A DNA stretch of 64,000 nt from Rhyacichthys aspro (lineage: Eukaryota > Chordata > Actinopteri > Gobiiformes > Rhyacichthyidae). The notes under the pieces are model-generated. The model saw only the letters and a list, made by a program, of their open reading frames with translations. It was not told the origin of the DNA and did not search any database. The DNA lies in NCBI GenBank assembly GCA_036850595.1, contig CM072156.1:17556326-17620325 (forward strand), in the 5' to 3' direction. The position numbers were made by a program, and so were the translations under genes. Every line of letters begins with the position of its first letter. Positions within the stretch are counted from its first letter, which is position 1. Below are positions 1 through 9,300 of the stretch, piece after piece.

Positions 1-277
1 ACTTATCACCCAATGTGCATCTTCTTTGGCCTTGAGTGTCAAAGGTCAACCTGGCTTTAGGATAGGACATACTCAAATGGGCTTTCCTGTCTGTGTGATG
101 CAATGTAACCGTTTTTTTCCCCTTTTCCTATAAACGTACTATTACAAACATACAATCTGAACATTAATGCTTTGTGGCGATGATGTGTTAAGTGTTAGAT
201 AATGTTAAACATGTGTTCTGATGTGAAGGTGGAGGAGGGGCTGGTTCACCTGGCTTGTTTTTAATTACTGTCCCCAG
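1..277. other. Unassigned left edge
   Basis: I see nothing coding or repetitive here beyond a pyrimidine-rich stretch at 254-277 that could serve as an acceptor for the block that follows. Confidence 0.4.
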
Positions 278-365
278 GTACTGCAGGCAGCCAGGTCCAA
301 CACATCAAGCCCCTCCCATCGGCCTGTCACAACAGATGTTCCAGATGCAGCAGAGTGTCAAATGA
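278..365 (+). other. Candidate terminal coding exon, unidentified
   Basis: A good acceptor context (TTTTTAATTACTGTCCCCAG|G) is followed by 28 codons after one phase base, ending in TGA at 363-365. The peptide ends GLSQQMFQMQQSVK. It is Gln-rich near the end and I do not recognise it. In mammals TBX1 faces a convergent neighbour (GNB1L), but this peptide does not resemble the GNB1L C-terminus. It may be the last exon of another neighbour or a chance open block. Confidence 0.25.
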
Positions 366-1158
366 TGCTTCAAGCCGCATTATAATCCATCCTCTGCCTC
401 CTCATTCTTCAACAGCAAACCCTTGGCATTGCCTGTCTTCTGAAGCCCAAGACATCTGGGCATATTCACATGTTGCAGTGCAGTTGAGTCCAAGCAGGTT
501 GTTCTTTTCCTTTGGGTAAAATGAATGATAGACTCAGAGATTATGGTTTGAAATTGGCTAAGCCTCCTGACAGCATGCCTGAAACTATTTAGGTGCATGC
601 GAAGAAATGGATTATGGAAAGTATTTTTAAATACAAGCCCCAACACTGAACTTAGGCGTGTTTAGTTGTGCAATTCATAAAAGATCCTCCAGTAGGCGCC
701 ATTTCCCTGATGCCACATGAGCACGATGTTGACATAAAGTTGAAAGGATCTTTTATTTTTTATTTTATTTTTCTAGATCCAATACATATTTGGAAACAAG
801 TATATTTACCTTATATTAAAATGTTTAAATGAAACCATATTTGACTAGGGTTAAAATGAAAACCCATTTCAGAAATAGCATAAAGGCCTTTTTTGTTGCC
901 TTTTGCAGTTTCCTGTGCAGTTCTGTATGATAGTTGTAGTGACCTAAAGTAAAAAAAAAAGGGAGATGAACACTTTTGGATGATTGGATATAGCCTACAA
1001 CGTTTCTCTTGCTGTTATTCTCTCGTGTGAACTTTATAGTCTTGTGAGGCCTAAATACTAAACTGTAATTCACCGTGGACACAGGGGTTGGCTCTTTAAG
1101 TGTATTTCCGCTTCTGAAGGATTCATAACACCTGCTGACCGGCGTCGCTTCTCTCCAG

Positions 1159-1228
1159 GCGGGCCTCTCTTCCCCAAAAGGCCGCTTCCTGGCGACTGTG
1201 GATGGACACGGGCTGCTCCACCAGACAG
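1159..1228 (+). other. Candidate internal exon, unidentified
   Basis: The block is bounded by TCTCTCCAG| and ACAG|GTTGGT. The open frame reads AGLSSPKGRFLATVDGHGLL and three more residues, ending in phase 1. The GRFLATVDGHG part is vaguely like a WD40 blade. The minus strand of the same block is also open, so coding status is ambiguous. Confidence 0.18.
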
Positions 1229-2108
1229 GTTGGTTTGGAAAGTTGTGTTGGAAAAAGAACATTTTTATCTCATGTTTTACGATGCACGGTATTAGCATTT
1301 GGTGTTTTCCTCTAAACCTTTCTCTTTAAAAAGGAATTTGACGTAAACCGGAAGCTTAGGCTTGCATTTTTACGCAAAGCACAAGCGTAAACGTAACCAT
1401 GGCGCTGCACTGATTGTGGATTTTTGTCATCTTTCAAAAATCAAACTTCATCAATTGCACGAGTGTCACCGACTCAACGAAAATGATACAGGTAATCTAC
1501 ATGATCAGCGTTGAAAGTGTTGGAAACTTTATTTAACCTTTGGCACCTTTACAAGCCATTAAACAGTCAGAGGTCAGCCGCCCCCAGGCATCCTTTTCCT
1601 CGCTGTTCGCTCTGTGGCAGCTGGCTTCAAGGAGAAAAAAAAAACATGATTAAAATGAACAGTAAGGTTTCCTTTTGTATCGTGACAAGCACAAATCCCA
1701 AAGCAAACCAGATTAACCTTGACAACAAAGCTTTCCCCCTGTCGAACCACAAATAGAGAATGGAAATGACAGCACCGACGGGAGGGCTGACATTCTTAAA
1801 ATATCAGACAACTGTCCCGTTAAAAATGACCAATGATATCCTTTGGAGTTAGAGGAAATGTGATTTTCCATTGTGTGTGACCAGTACGTATGATAAAAGT
1901 CTATTTATTTAGATTTAAAATATTATATGTAATTTAACAAGCATTACAACTTTTATACTTTACTGTTACTTATTTATTCATGTTTTTGGGGCTGATCCAA
2001 AAGAGATGACTTGGTCAATGAGTGCATGTTATTTTTAACCAGGTGCAGATCTTAACACTAGAACTGCCGGTACATATAGGTGCTCCCTGATGTTTGGACA
2101 GCTTTCAG

Positions 2109-2197
2109 CTCCCAGCGACTGCAGCAGCGGTGGATACCTCGCACCGTTTCAACAGAGTAAATCCGGCCGGAGGACCCTGAACAATGCTATCAGTGAG
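2109..2197 (+). other. Candidate internal exon, unidentified
   Basis: Acceptor CTTTCAG| and donor GTGAG|GTAAAT bound 89 bases whose phase (2 bases, then 29 codons, ending in phase 0) is compatible with the block at 1159-1228. The peptide ends SKSGRRTLNNAISE. The block is GC-richer than its surroundings. I recognise no family. It lies just beyond the inferred tbx1 3' end, so it could be part of a convergent gene. Confidence 0.2.
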
Positions 2198-2301
2198 GTA
2201 AATGTTTTTCACTTTTCCCCTTCAAGCACTGACACAGCACACAGGGCTCTGAATGGAAGATTGGCACATATATTTTTTTTATGAATTACAAGAATTTAAT
2301 G

Positions 2302-2307
2302 TTTATT
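2302..2307 (-). terminator. Poly(A) signal AATAAA for tbx1 (candidate; second at 2343-2348)
   Basis: The plus strand reads tttatt, which is AATAAA on the tbx1 strand. A second copy lies 41 bases upstream at 2343-2348. Either could direct 3' end formation. Confidence 0.45.
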
Positions 2308-2952
2308 TTACAGATACAGAACAGTCATCCTGCTTCATTTTTTTTATTTACTTTGAATTGCTGCAAGTCAGTGCCATGGTACAAGCTTCTAAAGAGCGGC
2401 TCAAGATGTTCCGAACGTTTCAAAATCAATCCATTATTTTTCACTAACAAAAACATCCATGTGTTTCGACAGCCTCTCCAATGAGCTCAACATGCAAACA
2501 TCTCGTCTACGTATAAGGCTGACGGACTATATAACGTATGGCTTTTTTTGGAAAGCATTAAAAACAAGGCAAATCACAAAGTGCATCAAACACGAAAAAA
2601 ACAAAACAAAAAAACAATTCCAGTCCGTGATGAACAAGTCTGTGTGAAGGTGAGTTCCCTCCTGTCTCCTGTGTTGACTGGCTCACTGTCTACACTGCTC
2701 CGATATCAGTATGGGCCCTGATATGGGATAGGTCTCAAAGGTCAGTGAGGACCTTTCTAACAGCTCCGAGCAGGTGCCCAAGCTTCCTGCAATGGTGCGT
2801 TTTTTTAAATAAATACCACCGCCGGGAGTTTTAGCCTGCGAGTGCCCCACACAGGTCGCAAAAAGGCCTCAATAGAAAGGTTTGTTTTGCCTCTCCTGCA
2901 TGTTTTCACTCCCACAGTGCTGTGCCCCATTAGCCCCAGTGAACAGCAGTCA
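2302..2952 (-). other. tbx1: tbx1 3' untranslated region (inferred)
   Basis: Downstream of the stop codon on the minus strand there are two canonical AATAAA hexamers, at 2343-2348 and 2302-2307, about 610-650 bases from the stop. No coding continues here. The exact cleavage site cannot be read from sequence alone; extent is inferred from the signals. Confidence 0.55.
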
Positions 2953-3335
2953 TTATCTGGGTCCGTAGTCGTAGTTAGAGGGGCCGCTGGTGGCCGAGTA
3001 CATGTTGGCTGTGGCCGGGTTCATGTGGTGGTGGTACGTGTGTCCTCGGATGCTGGGTAAAGGGTAAGGGGACGGCCTGGTTTTGGCTCCCAGGTAATGT
3101 TCGTACGAGGTGGGGTATTTGTAAGGGTGGTGGTGAAGGGTGTCCGGCGGGAGAGGGTGGGGCTCGGGCCGTAGATCGTGGGGAGGACTGGGTCGACCGC
3201 TGGTGAGGGGAACGGCGTGGAGGCCTCCGGGAACGGGCAAGGCGGGACTTAGGACCCGGGACATGAGCTGGTGAGCAGGGTCGCCGTGGATGGGTGTGCC
3301 GCTGGGGTCTCGCTCGTACTCCCGCCTACCGTCCT
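2953..3335 (-). CDS. tbx1: tbx1 exon 8 (C-terminal transactivation tail and stop)
   Basis: The exon starts after acceptor TGTGCAG| and completes a Glu codon. It then encodes DGRREYERDPSGTPIHGDPA and a Pro/His-rich tail, including HHHP and HHHM, ending NYDYGPR and TAA at 2953-2955. This corresponds to the long TBX1C-type tail of mammals (ending YDYCPR), which carries the nuclear-localisation and activation functions in the human protein. The coding part is 126 residues. No alternative 3' coding exon was noticed. Confidence 0.96.
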
Positions 3336-6300
3336 CTGCACAAGAACAGACATGATATCAGCAACACCTTCTCCATTCAGTGCCTCTGTGTGCTTTGTGT
3401 TCCACAGTGTTCATACGGTTTATTTTGAATGAGTCTACCAAACATAGAATAGCTGTAACCATCACTTAGCTTTGAATGTGAAATAATAATTAATAGAAAG
3501 AAAATTGCTCATTTAAAACTTTTACATAAGAGCTCCCAATCCAAATTTAAATTCCACATCATTTTAAATAATCTGATAAAAAACATGCATCGATATTTTT
3601 TACAGTGGGAGACTGGTAAAAGGTGATTCATGATCTAATAATCTAAAACAAGTTTGATTGTATACAGGCACAAAACATGACAGGTAGAGACATTTAACCA
3701 TTTTTTGCATGCTCTTGTCCATATTTAAAATAAATGACTTCTTTTTCTGTCATTTTATTGTTCAGCCATGTTAAAAAAACAAAACAAGCAATTATTAAGC
3801 ACTATTTAATTTTACAAGATATAGAAAGAAGTGAGGTTAAAACTTTAAAGCAATGAAGGCCTTTCGTGTGTGTTATTCAACAGCCTCCATTATGTCAGTG
3901 GTTGATAAGAGTGACTGGCTGAAATTTTAATTAAAAGTCAGCGTGTGGCTTTAGGCAGGCTGTGTATAAGAGAGTAAAAGAAAACATGCCACAAAGTGAA
4001 AGAAAAGCACTTTTTTTCTTTCTTTTTTTTTTTTTTTTTTTAGAGGATAAGTAATTTACTGTGACTGTGTTTCATGTTTGATCGAAGCGCACATTTTGAA
4101 ACGTAACAAAAGAGTGAGCTACAGACCTTTCTCCGTGCCGTTCTGCTGAGGGGGGGATGACATTGGGTTTCTTGTTCTGGCAAAGGCACTCATTATTGGC
4201 AGAGAGCCTGGCCTGTGATTCCTGGGCCTGGAACAGGGGGAACGGATTCAGTTACATAGTCATTTAATGAACGTCAAGGGTACATTTTCTTTATTATATT
4301 TTAAAATGATGAATGCACATTTTAAGAGTTTACACTATTACATTATAAGGAACATTTACACATTGACAGGGCCCCGTTTACCACAATGGAACTGTTAATA
4401 TGAGGACACTTTGTTCTAGCCTCACTCAGCAATTCAGATCTCTATAAACATTGGAGTATTCTTTATATTGATAATAGAAACAAAGGTTTTGCAGAGCTGG
4501 AATAACAGCCTCGACACTTTTTAAGTTCATGGCAGGCGTACCAGAAGGGTGGGGTTTGTGGAGTTACAAATACAAGACTGACTAATTTGTCAATGACAGA
4601 AAAGCACACATGATTAACTTTTAAACAATAGACTGTGATCTCTAAACATCAGCGTCTTTGTGTTTTAATAAGGAAAACTGCACCCATATGGCACCTGTGT
4701 GGGGCAAAACAACTGTAAAGGCTCTGGCGGCGCATCATGTGGAAACATAAATGTGAGTGCTTACCAGTCCTCTGGGTCACAGTCCCTGAAGCCCTTCGCA
4801 AAAGGGTTGCTGGCTATCTTTAGCTGTGTGATCTGAAATACAGGGCAAAATCAACATTATACACAAAGCCAACTCCAGCGCGTGTTGTTTTGACTGGACA
4901 AAAAGCTGATGAAAACATCTCTTGGGGAAGTAAATATTCACAAAATGTAAATGGAAATGATCTTTACACCAATTTCAACAATGAACAAACAAAATAGAAT
5001 AAAATGAAAAATAATTATCTTCAAACATAACAATTGAAGAAAAAAAAGGCTTGTTCTGCCAACTTCAAATTGTATAACTCAAAACCTTGTGTTGTAGATA
5101 AAATGAGTTAAGGTTATGCTACACAATATGATTATAACTTAAGTGAATCTTCTAAAGCATTAGAATTTTTATATTTTTTGTCATGTTTACACAAATTTTG
5201 TGGGACATGCTCATTAAAATTCACACGTTATTGTACAGTGATAAAGTAGGCTACATTTAACTTCATCGTTTATCTCCAAAGTGCCTGTTGTATAGCGACA
5301 CTTATTTATGGTTCCAAACTGACTGTTGGATTGAAAACCCGCAGCGATCATGGCGCAGATCAAACAATCAATAAATGCAACGAATAACTAAATAAAAGCG
5401 ATGAATCAAATTTTCTATGAATGCACTGCAGCACCATCTTATGCGCTTATATTAGTTTCTCTCTCCCGCTGCCACAGAGGCCTCTTACCCGATGGTTCTG
5501 GTACGCGGTGACCGCCGTGAAGCGCGTCTCCTCGAACACAAAGGTCTTGTAGTTTTCCTCCGCGTACTTCTCACTGTCTTTGCGTGGGTCCACGTAAACC
5601 ACATGGAACCTGGGCTGGTAGCGGTGCATGGAGTTCAGAATAATCTGCAACAGGGAAACGATGCCTATATGAGTGATACTAGACCAACCGTAACAGTAGC
5701 AGTTTGATGTAAACGGTCGGGATAAAAAAAATATAGATATATAATAATACATTATCCCGTAAAACACCAGGGCCCAAACACCACACGTAAATAAAACTGT
5801 CACAACATGGGATAAATGTAAAAAATATGAATAAACGGACAATATAAATTTAACCTCGCATTACACAATAAAAACAGCGTTGGCCACGAGCTTCAATCAA
5901 CTGAATCTTGTGTTCTATTAAAGTCTAAATGCATCATATAAAGACTATGGTGCAGATCCTTCAGCAGCAGTGGCGCCAGGAGCAATATCGCACAAAAACG
6001 CACGTTATCATTGCACTAAGTTTCTATATTTCTGCCCACGAGACGTGAATGTATCATATCCTTCTAACCCTGGTCAAATCCCGCTTCTTTTACTTTCCAA
6101 CTTTGCAGTAAAAAGACAAACAGAAATAGTGGAGCATGACGTGTCTGATATTATTTCCAGTGGTGAAATATTCCACTTCCTCCCCTCTCGTTTTTGGATT
6201 TCAGCCTTATGTGATTCTGACAGACCATTGCGTCAGAATTACAAGGTTTATTGCCTGTTAAATCACTTGTATCAATCAATTTGAGTCGCATAAAGAAGTC

Positions 6301-9300
6301 ATTTTGCAGCCAAATCTTCCTGTTGGGAACTATTGCTTCTAAACAGTGTTTACCCTCATTATATCACCATTTATAACATTTATCACGCCATAAATTATCA
6401 GCGTAACCTTCAAACACTGTCATGCGTTTCATTTTTGAGTAATAGACCGATGAATTTCAGCAGCAATGTTTGTGTACTCACGTGGCCGTTGTCGTCCAGT
6501 AGGTTATTGGTCAGTTTGAGTTTATCAAATGACACGATCTGCTTCATCCACTGAGCGCCTTTGGCCGGAGAGTCCGGGTGGTAGTGGACCCTGCCGGGCG
6601 TGGCGGGGTCCGCTTTTCCCGCTACAAGCCACGATGAGCTGTGGAACGCATACCTGTGGGACGAGAAGCATTTTGGTTACGCTTCATGACCGATATTAAA
6701 ATGCCAATATACGCGCGGCAAATGTCTTGTGTGTAATAGGCTACAGACGGAATGAATTAATGGATAAAATCGGAGTGAAATTTATACCATAATTTATTTA
6801 TTTTTTAAGTTTGTTTGGTTTATTATTACAATTATTTTGACTAAATTGAATCTGGTGTTTTAAATGCAGTGCATGTCGAGCCACATTACCTGTAACGTTT
6901 GTCGTCCACAGGCAGAAAGTCCATGAGGAGCATGTAGTCTGCCATGGGATCCATCCCGAATATTTTCACTTGGAAAGTGGGAAACATTCTCCTGTGAAAA
7001 TTGAATCAAGCGAGACAATAAGAATACAAGGCCACGTCTTTGTGTGCTACTTTAAAAGGATCTCAGATGTGTTCACTTTTATTTAAATCATTGTTATTTG
7101 CATAAATAAAAAAAACCTAAATGGACAGAGGATGCACTTCTGGAAAAAGTTGTGCGTAAAAGTCTGATCTGAGTGGAGTGTTGGATGAGTGCCTTTGGCT
7201 CTCTGCAGCCAGTCACTTTAATTTTACTTCTGCTCTTTTGAAGTTTTCCAGGTACAAAAAGGCTAACACGTGCGCTCTGGACATATTGTGCTGAATAAAA
7301 AACAAATATTGCTTTAAATGATTTATTCTTGAACACATGTTGTTTTATTATTAGGGTTAAAAGAAACGCACTATAATGAAAAAAAAAATACATCAACAAT
7401 TAACGGTCCAATGTAATCTCTGCGTATTTTGATGCTTTACTGACCTTAACATTCAAATAGAATTCACTGCCTTGACAACAGTTATAGGACAATTGGCCCA
7501 ACTTCGACACTTTGTATTTTTTCCCCTCTTTTAACTCGTTTAGTTTTTTCTGCGGCAGATCCCTAACCCCAACTAGCAGCAGCTGAAAGTGAAGTAATCC
7601 GCTAAGTCAGTGAAAGGGATCCTAAAATCAACGCTCAATTAACGTCAGTGTTGTGGCTAGGTGAGACTGAAGGAGCTTTTAAAGAGCTGCGCAGATCTCC
7701 TTTCTCCTGTCACCGTGAGCCCAGGAAACTTTAGCCTCACTTTCAACATGAAACCGATCATCTTCATAGACAAGACAAACGGAGCGTGCTACACCATAGT
7801 TACACCGAGGCTACTCTGGAAGTCAGCGGGTCTTTATCTTCCTGAATCCAATTGCGCAAAAACTGCAATTTTCACCTTCGTCCACTTGTACTAACAATAC
7901 TTTAAAGCAACAGATTAAAAGTGTTTAATCAGAGACACAACACGCATTGCCAACACGATATTAAAAAAATATAATTTATTCTATACAAATAATTTAAAAG
8001 AGTTTAAAAACCCAAAAACCTTAAAATTCTGGTTTTAATCGGTGCGTAAAAGTAACAGTGCCACATCAAAATAATGTAAAAATGATGAAATCAACACTGC
8101 GTCTGTTGTAAATGATTTATCACTCTGTTGTCAAAATAAGCACATATTTAAAACACCTATAATACATTTGCACATTACTCAACAAGTTTACACAATAATC
8201 AGTGACTCATTCAGCTCATCAAATAATTATTCAAAAGAAACATAAGCCAGATGCAAATCCGTTTACTGGATTATAATGTTTCTAAGTGTCCAGTAGTGTT
8301 ATCTGTTCTTTAAGAAGAAGCCTAACATCTAAAATGATATTATATGTATGCAATTATGTGATGTGTCATTATTATAAACTTTTTAGTGAGTATTAATTTG
8401 CGTAATTTGTGTAATTACAGTGTGCAGGCATATAATTCAAGAGCAGCAAAGCCAACAAACTATATTTTTTTATTTTCAAATGTATTTTTACCTGACAGTA
8501 AAATTAAATAAGATTCTGGTATTATTGCAGGTTCAAATGCACTCTCTGTTTTCTTTTCACGTTTGAAATCCCAAGTCTGTGTGTAGTGCCCTCACCTGCC
8601 CGCCTTGGTGACGATCATCTCCGTTCCTAGTTGATTAAACTCGTCCCATAACGCTTTCATCTCCAGCTGCACGTTAATGTTGGCAACTTTAGGGTTTTTC
8701 TTCACGATGTTTTTGCTGTTGGGTGTTGAGTTAGAGGACGAGGAGGAGCAGTTCGGAGTGCCGCCATCGCTCGGCGGGGCCTGGCTCGGGTTGGAGCCCG
8801 GGTAGTTGTAGTTGTGCTGTGCGGTGGGGCACGGCTCAAAGTGGGACTCATGTTGACTGTAGGGGTCCCCAGGGGACGGGGAGAGGTGGTAGCCCCCCGG
8901 CGTGTTGAGGCTGCTCAGGCTGCTCGTCGTGAAGGCTGCAACATCGCAAAAATGGGACAGCTGCGTCAGCCACGGACTGGAAATGGCTGAAATCATCCCA
9001 AAAGATTGGATTTACTAAATATGTCGTGAACTTAAGTCAGTTAAAACATATGTAGCAAGAGCAGAAGAAGGGTTCAGTCACTTCCAAATAAAGATGACAA
9101 ACACAAATGTGGCATTTTCGCTTTAAAAGTTTCCGTTTTCGTTAATTCCTGTGGTTGCGTCCAAAGCCAGTAAACTACAGCCTGTCTCAGCTAAAACCTC
9201 CAAAAAGTGACGAAATCTTCCCCCGCACTTATAAAAAGAAGAGAGTTGCGAGTAAGTTAAACGGGCAGTGTGCGGATCGATCGCTCTCTGTGCAGCTCCT

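Noticed and set aside
825..1298. 157-codon minus-strand open frame beyond the tbx1 3' end
   Set aside because: It opens without a conserved context and runs through AT-rich DNA. The only suggestive segment overlaps the equally open plus-strand block at 1159-1228, so neither is clearly coding.
5447..5842. 131-codon minus-strand open frame read as a single protein
   Set aside because: Only 5489-5644 is coding (tbx1 exon 5); the remainder is intron read-through on both sides.
9229..9237. TATA-like TTATAAAAA near exon 1b
   Set aside because: The good TATAAAA reading is on the plus strand, opposite to tbx1; on the gene strand it reads only TTTTTATAA, too weak to call.
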